Below, one piece after another: positions 24,386 to 32,927 of a stretch of 64,000 bases of DNA. The notes beneath the pieces were generated by a model, which made no database searches, had not been told where the DNA came from, and saw nothing but the letters and a program-made list of their open reading frames with translations. Position numbers and translations under genes: made by a program. Within the stretch, counting starts at the first letter, position 1; every line of letters starts with the position of its first letter. Source of the DNA: Balneatrix alpica DSM 16621. Lineage in GTDB: Bacteria > Pseudomonadota > Gammaproteobacteria > Pseudomonadales > Balneatricaceae. The stretch covers positions 1-64,000 of the forward strand of contig NZ_KK211041.1 in assembly GCF_000619885.1 (NCBI RefSeq), written 5' to 3'.

Positions 24386-26002
24386 TTACTTACCAGTAAA
24401 GGCCGCGTGGGTGTACTGGTAACGCATCTGTTCCTGCCGCAGCCCTTTCACCAGACCATACATCATCACAATCATGACGAAGGAGAAGGGGAAGGATGCG
24501 GTAATCGAGGCTGTTTGCAGAGCAGACAGGCCGCCCCCCAGTAGCAGGACCGCTGCTACCCCACCGATCAGCACGCCCCAGATCACCCGTAGGCTGGTGG
24601 GGGGCTCTTCATCGCCATTGGAGAGAATGGTGGTGACGACCAGAGTGCCGGAGTCCGCCGAGGTAATGAAGTAGGTCGCAATAAGCACGGTGGCCACCAG
24701 GGAGGCGAGGAAGCCTACGGTGCCGCCATCAATCTGCTTCAGGGTGGCATAGAGGGCGGTGGCTACATCTTGGGAGACCGCTTCGATAATGCCCGCCTGA
24801 CCCACGGCGGCAACCACTTCACCGGCGGAGTTAGTCACGGTGTGCAGCAGCTCCAGATAGAGGGCGCTGCCCCCGAACAGAGTCAGCCACAGGGAACCCA
24901 GCAGGGTGGGCACTAACAGCACACCGATGGTGAATTCACGGATGGTACGGCCACGGGAAATACGGGCGATAAACATGCCGACGAAGGGTGCCCAAGCAAT
25001 CCACCAGGCCCAGTAGAACACGGTCCAGGAGCTCTGCCAGCCAGAGTTGGCAAAGGAGTCGGTCCAGAAGGACAGTGGCAATACGTTAGCCATGTAGTCG
25101 CTGGTGGACTGTAGCCAGGTTGCCAGCAGGAAGCGAGTGGGGCCCCAGGCCAGCAGGAAGGCCATGATGGCAATGGTCAGCCACATATTGAACACGGACA
25201 GCCACTTCACCCCACGTCCCACGCCCGAGACGACCGATAGAGTGGCAATGGCGGACACCACCACAATCAGGATGATTTTGTTGGTCAGGCTCACTTCAAT
25301 GCCAAAAATCTCATTCAGGCCAGCGTTCATCTGGGATACGCCCAGGCCCAGGGAGGTAGCGACCCCGAATACGGTGGCGAATACCGCCAGCACATCGATG
25401 GTTTTACCCCAGAAGCCATTCACCCCTTCACGGCCCAGGATCGGGAACAGGCAGGAACGGATGGTCAGGGGCAGCTTACGGCGGAAGCTGAAGTAGGCCA
25501 GGGACAGGCCGGTAATACAGTAGATCGCCCAGGGATGCAGACCCCAGTGGAAGAAGGTAATGCGCAGCGCAGTGGTGGCGGCTTCCGGGGTCATGCCCTG
25601 GGTAATAAAGGGGTTGCTCTGGAAGTGGTAAATCGGTTCGGCAATCGACCAGAACACCAGGCCGATACCCATCCCGGCGGAAAACAGCATGGAGAACCAG
25701 GTGGCATAGCTGTATTCAGGCTGGCTATCGTCATCCCCCAGCTTGATATTGCCGTAGCGGCTGGCGGCGATCCAAATGCAGTAGAACAGGAAAAGGCCAA
25801 CCAGGCCGATGAAATACCATTTGAAGTTTTGCAGAATCCAGCCGGACAGCGCGTTGGCGATGGCGGTGGCTTGATCGGTCAGGGTGATACCGACCAATAC
25901 AAAGATCAGCACGGTAAGGGTAGAGAAGAAAACCACCGCTTTACTGGTGGGGCCTCCCCGGTTAACACCCCCGGCCAGGGTGGTTGCGGAATCTGTATTC
26001 AT
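24386..26002 (-). CDS. BCCT-family glycine betaine/choline transporter
   Basis: A 538-residue protein with 12 predicted membrane helices and the BCCT signature WTVFYWAWWIAWAPFVGMFI. The Gly-rich stretch FSAGMGIGLVFWSIAEP is the sodium/betaine-binding segment. BCCT carriers import betaine, choline or carnitine with Na+ or H+. The nearby gbcAB genes, which demethylate glycine betaine, make betaine the likely substrate. The short C-terminal tail suggests a carrier for catabolism rather than a strong osmosensor, but this is inference. Confidence 0.9.
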   Translation of the reverse strand: MNTDSATTLAGGVNRGGPTSKAVVFFSTLTVLIFVLVGITLTDQATAIANALSGWILQNFKWYFIGLVGLFLFYCIWIAASRYGNIKLGDDDSQPEYSYATWFSMLFSAGMGIGLVFWSIAEPIYHFQSNPFITQGMTPEAATTALRITFFHWGLHPWAIYCITGLSLAYFSFRRKLPLTIRSCLFPILGREGVNGFWGKTIDVLAVFATVFGVATSLGLGVSQMNAGLNEIFGIEVSLTNKIILIVVVSAIATLSVVSGVGRGVKWLSVFNMWLTIAIMAFLLAWGPTRFLLATWLQSTSDYMANVLPLSFWTDSFANSGWQSSWTVFYWAWWIAWAPFVGMFIARISRGRTIREFTIGVLLVPTLLGSLWLTLFGGSALYLELLHTVTNSAGEVVAAVGQAGIIEAVSQDVATALYATLKQIDGGTVGFLASLVATVLIATYFITSADSGTLVVTTILSNGDEEPPTSLRVIWGVLIGGVAAVLLLGGGLSALQTASITASFPFSFVMIVMMYGLVKGLRQEQMRYQYTHAAFTGK

Positions 26003-26309
26003 AGGCGCTCTCTTAATTTTGTTTATGTTGTTTTTAGTGGCCGCGATAGCGGCTTACCCTGGCGACTCGGCGGAGTCCGGGTGCTGCGCGTGATACCCTC
26101 CTTAACTTTGTGGGAACTCAAAACATCTTAAATTTGGCCGTGGTGGCAGGTGTGCTGGTTACGACCTGGCCTTAGTTAATCTGGCCACCAGAACGACCTG
26201 GGCTAAGCTAACAACGACAGGGTTCTTGAGCGGGGTAAAAGACGCCGCCTAGACTGGCTGCAGATTGGGTTGCCTGGACAGGTTCCAGGGCGGGAGGAGG
26301 AAAACGAAG

Positions 26310-26555
26310 ATGATGTATGCCGAGTTAATTGATCAGGATGATTTTCGTCGTTTAGTGCGTGATTTGGGGGTGAGTGTCAGCGAGCAGGATGGCCCTGAGG
26401 CCTGTTGTCGCGCTGCATTGCAGTGGCAGCAACATTCTGGCTGCTCCAGTCTGCGGGCATTATTGGATGCGTTGCAGTCCGAACGTCATTTACTCCATCC
26501 GGAAGTGAGCCAGGCCTTGGACCGGGTGCTGGTGCCGGGGTTGTTTAATCGTTAA
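26310..26555 (+). CDS. Small hypothetical protein
   Basis: From ATG 26310, with GGGAGGAGG upstream, about 81 residues: acidic, helical, with an adjacent Cys pair (EACCRAALQW) and a further Cys in SGCSSLRALLDAL. No membrane segment or signal is visible. I do not recognise it. It sits between the divergent betaine transporter and the convergent gbcA and ends at a terminator, so it is a real single-gene unit of unknown function. Confidence 0.6.
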   Translation: MMYAELIDQDDFRRLVRDLGVSVSEQDGPEACCRAALQWQQHSGCSSLRALLDALQSERHLLHPEVSQALDRVLVPGLFNR

Positions 26556-26581
26556 CGCCAGCTTTTGGTGATCCAGATTAA

Positions 26582-26606
26582 AAAGGGCCTGATGATCAGG
26601 CCCTTT
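26582..26606. terminator. Bidirectional terminator between the small gene and gbcA
   Basis: The 11-bp stem AAAGGGCCTGA / TCAGGCCCTTT has a short loop, with A and T tracts on its two sides. It serves the convergent genes 26310-26555 and gbcA. Confidence 0.85.
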
Positions 26607-26622
26607 GTCTTGCTAAGCCGTC

Positions 26623-27924
26623 TTACTCGTGGCTAGTGACCGCCTGCAGATGGGAAGGAGCGGCATGGCCCATATTCTCCAGCATGCGCTTGGCGTACCA
26701 GTTAATGAAGTTGATCACCCCAAACTCATAGGTTTGTGAATAGGGACCGGGTTGATAGGCGATGGAGTTAATGCCGCGCTGGTTTTCTTCCGCCAGGGTA
26801 CGATCTTGATCGTTGGTGGCATCCCAGACTTTGCGCATGTTTTCCACGTCATAATCGACACCTTCCACCGCATCCTTATGTACCAGCCACTTGGTGGTCA
26901 CCATGGTTTCCTGCGGGCCCAGCGGAATCACGCGGAAGGTGATCAGGTGGTCACCCATGCAGTGGTTCCAGGAGTTGGGCAGATGGAGAATACGCATGGA
27001 GCCCAGATCCGGATTCTTAATCCGCCCCATCAGCTTCTTGCTGGCAGAGCTGCCATCCATGGTCATGGACACGGTGCCTTCCATCAGCGGCATCCGCACA
27101 ATACGGTTGCGCAGGCCATGGCCACGGTGCTCATGGGGAATGCCTTCAGCTTCCCACTCGGCAACCTTGCGTGCGACATGGGCCTTAAAGGCATCATCGG
27201 CGCGGGGGTCGTTGGTGTCGTCCCACTCCAGCAGGGAGTTGAGCAGTTCGGGGTGAGAGCCGCTGCAGTGATAGCATTCACGGTTGTTCTCAATCACCAG
27301 CTTCCAGTTGGCCTTTTCGATCAGGGTGGTTTCCACCGCGACCTTGGTGTTCTCCATGTCGTAGGGTTCCATGTACTCCTCCAGTGATGCGAGGAAGGAG
27401 TCAATCGCTGGCGGGTTGTCGCTCAGGCTAACGAAAATGAAGCCGCCGGCCTGGCGCACATTCAGCTTCTTCAGGGCAAACTTGGCCATGTCGAAGTCCT
27501 GGCCCATTTCGCTGCCGGCATAAATCAGCTTGCCATCCAGTTCGTAAGTCCACTGGTGGTAAGGACATACCAGCTTGGCGGTTTTGCCGCGATGCTGGGT
27601 GCAAAGACGTGAGCCACGGTGGCGGCAGACGTTATGGAAGGCTTCTATTGCGCCTTCTTTGCCGCGTACCACGATGATCGGGTTTTCACCGATTTGCAGG
27701 GTGAAGTAGTTGCCCTTGTTGGGGATTTCACAGGTCATTCCCACCAGCAACCATTCTTTGTAGAAGATTTCTTCCATGTCGAGACGGAAGAAGGCTTCAT
27801 CCTTGTAGAAAGGTTGGTCGAGGGAGTAGCCAGGATCACGGTTTTGCAGCAGCTTGGCCAGGTACTCACGGCTGGACTGGCCGTTGTCATTGGCAAGATG
27901 CAGAGGTTGTTGTTCTTGGTTCAT
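26623..27924 (-). CDS. gbcA: Glycine betaine monooxygenase, oxygenase subunit
   Basis: A 433-residue Rieske non-heme iron oxygenase. The 2Fe-2S ligands are Cys100/His102 and Cys120/His123 (CRHRGSRLC, CPYHQW). The mononuclear iron site lies in NNRECYHCSGSHPELL. The match to GbcA is supported by length, by the reductase encoded divergently, and by the adjacent betaine carrier. GbcA with GbcB removes a methyl group of glycine betaine as formaldehyde, giving dimethylglycine. Other Rieske demethylases (stachydrine or carnitine type) look alike, so the substrate is inferred from context. Confidence 0.88.
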   Translation of the reverse strand: MNQEQQPLHLANDNGQSSREYLAKLLQNRDPGYSLDQPFYKDEAFFRLDMEEIFYKEWLLVGMTCEIPNKGNYFTLQIGENPIIVVRGKEGAIEAFHNVCRHRGSRLCTQHRGKTAKLVCPYHQWTYELDGKLIYAGSEMGQDFDMAKFALKKLNVRQAGGFIFVSLSDNPPAIDSFLASLEEYMEPYDMENTKVAVETTLIEKANWKLVIENNRECYHCSGSHPELLNSLLEWDDTNDPRADDAFKAHVARKVAEWEAEGIPHEHRGHGLRNRIVRMPLMEGTVSMTMDGSSASKKLMGRIKNPDLGSMRILHLPNSWNHCMGDHLITFRVIPLGPQETMVTTKWLVHKDAVEGVDYDVENMRKVWDATNDQDRTLAEENQRGINSIAYQPGPYSQTYEFGVINFINWYAKRMLENMGHAAPSHLQAVTSHE

Positions 27925-28309
27925 GGTGTCTTCACCTGTAGGACGACGTCATGGGGATCGTGGTGGTGTCCGGCCTTGTGCTTGGGGGGCTGCCTAGGCT
28001 CCCGTCGGCAGGGTGGGAGAGTCCACACCTTTTCCCTCGGCTGATTCCGAACTCAGGCCATTGTGCGCTAGCCCCTAGCCACTGATTTAGCTGGAAACGA
28101 CATGGCACCCCAGGCTTTACGACGGGCCAGTAGGCATGGGGGCTAGGGCGCTGTTGGTGGTGGGTAAATTGATGTCGTTATTAGCTAAACGTTATCTCGG
28201 TCTGGCCACCACAATCAGCAACAAGGATGCCTGCAGTCCGATGTGGCCACCTGGGGTGGTTAGCAGAGATGACGGGCTGTTTTTCGCAGTTTGATATGAG
28301 AGCACCGCC
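27925..28309. promoter_or_regulatory. Divergent control region of gbcA and gbcB
   Basis: A 385-bp spacer between two divergent genes that work together. In Pseudomonas these genes are activated by the AraC-type GbdR. I could not pick out a convincing GbdR site, and no gbdR gene is next to the pair. Confidence 0.4.
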
Positions 28310-29413
28310 ATGACCAGTCCCTTTTTACTCCCTGTTAATACCCAGACCTGGACCAATGGTCGCCACCTGGTGCGCTGCGTGAAGGTGATCCAGGAAACCT
28401 GGGATGTCCGCACCTTCTGTTTTATGGCGGAGCAGCCGGTGCTGTTCTTCTTTAAGCCCGGTCAGTTTGTCACCCTGGAACTGGAGATTGAGGGCAAGCC
28501 GATCATGCGCTCTTACACTATTTCCAGCTCCCCCTCGGTTCCTTACAGCTTCTCCATTACGGTGAAGCGGGTGCCCGGTGGCCAGGTTTCCAATTGGCTG
28601 CATGACAATATGCAGGAAGGTAACGAACTGGCAGTACATGGCCCAGTGGGGCTGTTTAATGCGATTGACTACCCCAGCGACAAAATTCTTTATCTGTCCG
28701 GTGGAGTAGGGGTAACGCCGGTGATGTCGATGGCACGCTGGTATTTCGATACCAATGCCAATGTGGATATGGTGTTTGTGCACAGTGCCCGTAGCCCTAA
28801 GGACATTATCTTCCGGCGCGAGTTGGAGCACATGGATTCACGGGTAGCCAATTTCCGCGTGGCGCTGATCTGTGAGCGTCAGGAAATCGGAGAAACCTGG
28901 AGTGGTTACCGCGGCTTCCTCAATCAGGCCATGTTGGAGCTGATTGCACCGGACTTTATGGAGCGGGAAATTTTCTGCTGCGGCCCAACGCCTTACATGA
29001 ATGCGGTGAAGCGGATGCTGGAGGCCAATGGCTTCGATATGAGCCGCTACCATGAGGAATCGTTCGGGGCGACACCGGTCGAGGTGAAAGAGGATGTGCT
29101 GGAACTAGCCAAACAAGCACAGGAAGAGGCCGAAGAAGTCGATAGCAGTGACCTGCTGACGGTCGAGTTCAGCAAGACCGGCAAGAGTGTGAAAATCCTG
29201 CCCGGAGAAACTGTCCATGCGGCAGCGGCCAAGCTGGGACTGCATATTCCTAAAGCCTGTGGCATGGGGATTTGTGGTACCTGCCGCGTGCTGAAAACCG
29301 CGGGCAGTGTCACCATGGAGCATAACGGCGGGATTGATGAAGAGGACGAAGCCGAAGGTTACATCCTCAGCTGCTGCAGTGTGCCGACCGAGAACGTGGT
29401 GGTAGAGTTTTAA
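28310..29413 (+). CDS. gbcB: Glycine betaine monooxygenase, reductase subunit
   Basis: A 367-residue ferredoxin reductase that passes electrons from NAD(P)H to GbcA. The FAD-binding barrel shows RSYTISSSP, the NAD domain LYLSGGVGVTPVMSMARWYF and FCCGPTPYMNAVKRML, and the C-terminal plant-type 2Fe-2S ferredoxin (residues about 280-367) has CGMGICGTC plus a distal Cys in SCCSVP. Fused reductase-ferredoxins of this order partner Rieske demethylases. A hairpin terminator follows. Confidence 0.88.
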   Translation: MTSPFLLPVNTQTWTNGRHLVRCVKVIQETWDVRTFCFMAEQPVLFFFKPGQFVTLELEIEGKPIMRSYTISSSPSVPYSFSITVKRVPGGQVSNWLHDNMQEGNELAVHGPVGLFNAIDYPSDKILYLSGGVGVTPVMSMARWYFDTNANVDMVFVHSARSPKDIIFRRELEHMDSRVANFRVALICERQEIGETWSGYRGFLNQAMLELIAPDFMEREIFCCGPTPYMNAVKRMLEANGFDMSRYHEESFGATPVEVKEDVLELAKQAQEEAEEVDSSDLLTVEFSKTGKSVKILPGETVHAAAAKLGLHIPKACGMGICGTCRVLKTAGSVTMEHNGGIDEEDEAEGYILSCCSVPTENVVVEF

Positions 29414-29426
29414 CCCGTTGGCGATA

Positions 29427-29476
29427 GGCGGGCAGATAGCCCGCCCTTACACTCAGCTGCAGCCCTCAGGGCTGCG
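29427..29476 (+). terminator. Double hairpin after gbcB
   Basis: Two successive stems, GGCGGGC-AGATA-GCCCGCC and GCAGCCCT-CA-GGGCTGC, lie 13 bp after the gbcB stop. They probably end transcription from both sides, although T runs are short. Confidence 0.55.
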
Positions 29477-29479
29477 TTA

Positions 29480-29539
29480 GTTGAGGCGGTTTTCGTTGAG
29501 GGTAGTCTGGTTGAGACTAGGTTAGTTGAGACTATAGGG
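29480..29539. repeat. Four degenerate 15-bp tandem repeats at the kinase 3' end
   Basis: GTTGAG recurs exactly every 15 bp, at 29480, 29495, 29510 and 29525. On the minus strand the unit is five codons, in frame with the histidine kinase. Reading through its TAA gives YSLN-stop-PSLNQ-TTLNE-NRLN-stop. Confidence 0.7.
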
Positions 29540-30469
29540 TAGGCGTAGAGTAAAGGTGGAGCCCTGCCCCAAACGGCTTTCCACCAGTACATCTCCCCCC
29601 AATTTGCGCATAATGCCCTGCACAATGGCCAGCCCCATCCCCGTGCCCTGGCCGACAGGTTTGGTGGTAAAGAAAGGGGTGAACAGGCGCTGCATAATCC
29701 CCTCGGACATACCCTCCCCATTATCGGCAATCTGGACCTGAATCCAGCCATTAGCCTCACTGGTGTGGATGCGAATACAGGGCTCCTGTACCAATTCGGT
29801 GGCGTATACCGCATTCAACACCAGGTTGAGAATAGCCTGCTCCAACTCATGGGGATTACCTTTGATAGGTGGTAACTCCTCCAGCTCCAAGACAAAGTTG
29901 ACCCGCTCTTTGGTCTGGGTCTTGATCATGCTGATGGTGCTTTGAATGCTGCTATTGAGGTTGTACTCCGTCACCTTCTGCTGGTTAGCTTTGGAGAAGC
30001 GATTAAAGCTTTGTACCAGCTCGTGGATGCGGGTCGCGCCCTTGAGGGTTTCCGGTAGCAGATCGGCAATATCGGCATTGATAAAGTCCAGGTCATGCTG
30101 CTGCATATGCTCGCGAACCTCCCCAACGGGGATGGCGGTGGGGTGTTCGCGCACTTTGAGTTTGAGAAATTGATAAAAGCTTTGGTAGGTATCCAGATAG
30201 CGGTTGAGGGTTTGCAGATTACTGATAACAAAGGCAATGGGGTTGTTAATTTCATGGGCAATGCCGGCAGAGATGAGCCCCAGATTAGACAACTTTTCAT
30301 TCTTGAACATGATGTGTTGCTGAGTGCGCAGGCGCTCATAGCATTCTTGTAACTCTTCCTCTTTGTCGGCTAACTCCCGTACCTTCTCTTCCAATAGCCG
30401 CTCGGCTTCTAAGCGGGCTTTTTTCTCGCGTTTATACGCACTGAGATAGGCTTCAGTGTGATCAGTCAT
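29522..30469 (-). CDS. Cytosolic sensor histidine kinase paired with H-NOX
   Basis: A 315-residue soluble kinase. An N-terminal coiled coil (residues 1-55, rich in Glu and Arg) leads to the H box GIAHEINNPIAFV (phosphorylated His72). The N box ELEQAILNLVLNAVYAT, G1 ADNGEGMSEG and G2 GQGTGMGLAIVQGI are all intact, so it should be active. It has no sensor domain of its own and overlaps the H-NOX gene by 8 nt, as in known H-NOX/HahK pairs where H-NOX inhibits the kinase. No response regulator is encoded beside it. Confidence 0.9.
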   Translation of the reverse strand: MTDHTEAYLSAYKREKKARLEAERLLEEKVRELADKEEELQECYERLRTQQHIMFKNEKLSNLGLISAGIAHEINNPIAFVISNLQTLNRYLDTYQSFYQFLKLKVREHPTAIPVGEVREHMQQHDLDFINADIADLLPETLKGATRIHELVQSFNRFSKANQQKVTEYNLNSSIQSTISMIKTQTKERVNFVLELEELPPIKGNPHELEQAILNLVLNAVYATELVQEPCIRIHTSEANGWIQVQIADNGEGMSEGIMQRLFTPFFTTKPVGQGTGMGLAIVQGIMRKLGGDVLVESRLGQGSTFTLRLPYSLN

Positions 30470-30995
30470 GCTGGAACCTCATGGCAAAAGCAAAGTATTG
30501 GTCGGCAGCTGGACTCAGCTGCAACTGCAAAGGGGTCTGAAAATGACTGGCGGCCTGCTTGAGTAAGCCCTGGCAAATCTGTGCCTGGGGGGCACTCACC
30601 TGTAAGGCTAGGGTAAAGTGATCGCTGGCCGGTTGTAGCTGAAAAGTCGGTAAGCCTGCATGGCTATAGCGGCGGTTAATCTGCTCGTAGAGACGATCAA
30701 GGCAGGTAAGGCAATCCGCTAAATCTTGATAGCGATGCAAAAAGTCAGGATAGCGCTGGCTGAGAAACTCAAACAGAAAGGCACCAAACTGCTGTTGTAA
30801 GTCCTCTTCTGCCAAGCCTAGTGTAGGCGCCAACTGCTGCAGTAGGGCGGTGAGGTCTGCAGCAGGATAGTCCCCGCCAGCGGTGTAAATACCCTCCTGC
30901 TGCAAAGGGGTGTCGCTCAGCAACTGATTCCACAGCGGAATGCCAGCATAGGCAATCACCATTTCTTCCAGTGCGTTAAAGAGAATACCTTTCAT
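30462..30995 (-). CDS. H-NOX (HNOB) sensor protein lacking canonical heme ligands
   Basis: A 177-residue stand-alone H-NOX domain with the family start MKGILFNALEEMV, GIYTAGGDYPAADL, FGAFLFEFLSQRYPDF and YSHAGLPTF. H-NOX proteins normally bind heme and sense NO or O2. Here the proximal histidine (as in the HxEVxKLY motif of relatives) is Tyr103 in LYEQINRRY, and the YxSxR motif that holds the heme propionates is replaced (LQVSAPQAQ). I compared with family sequences from memory. The protein may be heme-free, bind heme through Tyr103, or sense another ligand, and it should regulate the overlapping kinase. Confidence 0.88.
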   Translation of the reverse strand: MKGILFNALEEMVIAYAGIPLWNQLLSDTPLQQEGIYTAGGDYPAADLTALLQQLAPTLGLAEEDLQQQFGAFLFEFLSQRYPDFLHRYQDLADCLTCLDRLYEQINRRYSHAGLPTFQLQPASDHFTLALQVSAPQAQICQGLLKQAASHFQTPLQLQLSPAADQYFAFAMRFQHD

Positions 30996-31078
30996 CGCTG
31001 CCTCTGTTGCCAGTATTGATCACGCTAGTCTGTGCATAGAGGCGGCTTGGCCGGGCTTCAAGCCCTGCACTGACCCAC

Positions 31079-31654
31079 TTAAGGGGTCAGCTTGGGCAAT
31101 AAGGCTTGGGCGGTGGGTTCATCCTGGGCTGCGGCCTGGCTGATCCAGTAGCGCCCTTGTTTGGTGTTTTTGTTTCCGGCTAAGCCCTGGTACAGAATGA
31201 CTCCCAGTTTTAACTGGGCCCGGGCATGGCCCTGCTTTGCGGCATGCTGATACCAGTGTAGGGCCTCCTGCTTTTGCGCGGGGCTGGCATTCCAGAACAG
31301 ATCCGCCAGCTGGTATTGGGCTTCGGCCAAGCCCTGCTTGGCGGCCTGTTGATACCAGTGGCGTGCCTGCACAGGGTCAGCACCCACACCGTCCCCGAGG
31401 AAGTAAGAGGTCGCGACCATGTAGGCTGCCTGGCTGTGGCCTTGCTGGGCAGCTTGCAGGTAATAGCGGAAAGCTGCCTGATGGTCTTCCACCACCCCTT
31501 GGCCAAAACGATAACGCTGCCCCAGCCGGAATGCAGCCTGTTGATCTCCTTGGGCGGCAGCCTGCTGCTCCTGGCGCACGGCGGCGGAGGGGGGCAGCAG
31601 GGCACAGCCAGCCAGCGTCCATATCAACAGGCCGGTGAGCAACACTTTAGCCAT
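31079..31654 (-). CDS. Sel1-repeat lipoprotein
   Basis: A 191-residue protein with a lipoprotein signal (LAGC lipobox, Cys17). Four or five Sel1-like repeats follow, such as AAFRLGQRYRFGQGVVEDHQ, AAYMVATSYFLGDGVGADPV and AEAQYQLADLF. Sel1 repeats mediate protein contacts, here probably at the inner face of the outer membrane. It lies 23 bp downstream of a coiled-coil exported protein on the same strand, so the two may form an operon. Role unknown. Confidence 0.85.
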   Translation of the reverse strand: MAKVLLTGLLIWTLAGCALLPPSAAVRQEQQAAAQGDQQAAFRLGQRYRFGQGVVEDHQAAFRYYLQAAQQGHSQAAYMVATSYFLGDGVGADPVQARHWYQQAAKQGLAEAQYQLADLFWNASPAQKQEALHWYQHAAKQGHARAQLKLGVILYQGLAGNKNTKQGRYWISQAAAQDEPTAQALLPKLTP

Positions 31655-31677
31655 CGTTGTTCTCCCTCTGGCGATGA

Positions 31678-32490
31678 TTATTGCTTGGCCTGCAGTAACG
31701 CCTGCACTGCTAAAGCAATTTCATCATCAACGGGTTTGTTGGCCGCTTCGGTCAGGGCTTCGGTCTGCGCCAGAGTGGCTTGATTAAAGGATTGTTCCAG
31801 TTGTTGCTGCTCTTGCTCGGCGCTAGCTACCTGGGTTTGTTGCTGGCTAATTTGGCTCTCCAGTGTGTCGAGGCTGCTGGCCAGCTCAGCCAGGGCGCTA
31901 TCCAGAGCCTGGGTGTCGGCACTGGGGTCGGCGGCTAGCAGGGCAGTGCGTTCATCATTAAGGCTTTGCTGCTGGCTTTGCAGCTCTTGGTATTGCGCTG
32001 CCAGGTCGCTTAACTGCGCTTGTTCTGCTTGCCATTGTGCTAAGGCCTGCTGCCATTGCTCACGACTAAGCTCGGTGGTGGCCAAGCTTTGCTCATAAGC
32101 GGCAATACGCCCCACCCGCGAGTTGGGGGCGGCATTGGCCCGCGCTTGGGCAGAGGCATGGGCGGCATTAAGGGCACCGAGTTTGGCGGCCATTTTGCCG
32201 TGTTCAAACTCTACTTTGGCCTGCTTGTCGCTGAGCTGATCCGCCTTGTTGTGGCCAGGGGCCTGGCTGCTATTACCCCGTTCCTGGTTGCTATGGTTAT
32301 TGCCGCGATCATTGGCGCTATTACCACGGTCGCCTTTATCTTGACCACCGCCTTGGCCATTTTCACTTTTGGCGAGGGCGGTTAAACCCAGCTGGTCAGC
32401 TTGAGGCAACAGACTGAAGGGGGCTGCACTAAAAAGTACGGCGGCTAACAGACAAGATGATAAGGAGGGGAGGGAAGGACGGGCTGGCAT
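31678..32490 (-). CDS. Exported coiled-coil protein with low-complexity region
   Basis: From ATG 32490, which has AGGAGG upstream, about 270 residues. A signal peptide is followed by a low-complexity Gly/Asn/Asp-rich stretch (about residues 45-85, GQGGGQDKGDRGNSANDRGN). The rest is a Gln/Ala/Glu-rich coiled coil (about residues 125-255). No conserved domain is recognised. It may be a periplasmic or surface structural protein. It is the upstream partner of the Sel1 lipoprotein. Confidence 0.65.
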   Translation of the reverse strand: MPARPSLPSLSSCLLAAVLFSAAPFSLLPQADQLGLTALAKSENGQGGGQDKGDRGNSANDRGNNHSNQERGNSSQAPGHNKADQLSDKQAKVEFEHGKMAAKLGALNAAHASAQARANAAPNSRVGRIAAYEQSLATTELSREQWQQALAQWQAEQAQLSDLAAQYQELQSQQQSLNDERTALLAADPSADTQALDSALAELASSLDTLESQISQQQTQVASAEQEQQQLEQSFNQATLAQTEALTEAANKPVDDEIALAVQALLQAKQ

Positions 32491-32579
32491 AGCAAACCTC
32501 CTGCTACTACATGGGGAAAAGTGCTGCACTAACAATGGCGTTCTATGCTGTGCAGATCAAGTAATGAGGAGGGTGGGTG

Positions 32580-32918
32580 ATGCCTATCGCTCAGTGTTTT
32601 TTGGCCCCCTGTTGCCCGGAACCGCAGGGGCAGCATTTAGTCTCGGCATGGGCACAGTACAGTGGTCAGCCACAGGCGGAAGCTGAGATGAGTGTTAACC
32701 TGAGCCGCGTGGATCAACAGTGGGGTAAGGGTTACCTGATCATGGCACAGCTGTGGCTGCCCTCCCTGTGGTCAGAGTCTGCCATAGCACAGCTGGCACA
32801 AGGGTTGTCGCTGGCACTGGGACAACACTTCGCTTTGCCGCAACGGGAAGTGTTAGTACTGGTACAGCTATTGGAGTCGGGGCGGGTAGTGGAAAAGGGA
32901 CAATTACAGTGTTGGTAA
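32580..32918 (+). CDS. Small hypothetical protein, possibly tautomerase-like
   Basis: From ATG 32580 after GAGGAGGG, 112 residues. The C-terminal half (YLIMAQLWLPSLWSESAIAQ, then LGQHFALPQREVLVLVQLLE and SGRVVEKGQLQCW) has the beta-alpha-beta rhythm of the tautomerase superfamily. The catalytic N-terminal proline after Met is present (MPIAQ), although that could be coincidence. I am not sure of the family. It faces the convergent solute-binding protein gene, 9 bp away. Confidence 0.5.
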   Translation: MPIAQCFLAPCCPEPQGQHLVSAWAQYSGQPQAEAEMSVNLSRVDQQWGKGYLIMAQLWLPSLWSESAIAQLAQGLSLALGQHFALPQREVLVLVQLLESGRVVEKGQLQCW

Positions 32919-32927
32919 GTCTGGGGT

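Noticed and set aside
26752-27387. 211-codon frame antisense to gbcA
   Set aside because: gbcA is supported by Rieske and iron-site motifs; the antisense frame has none.
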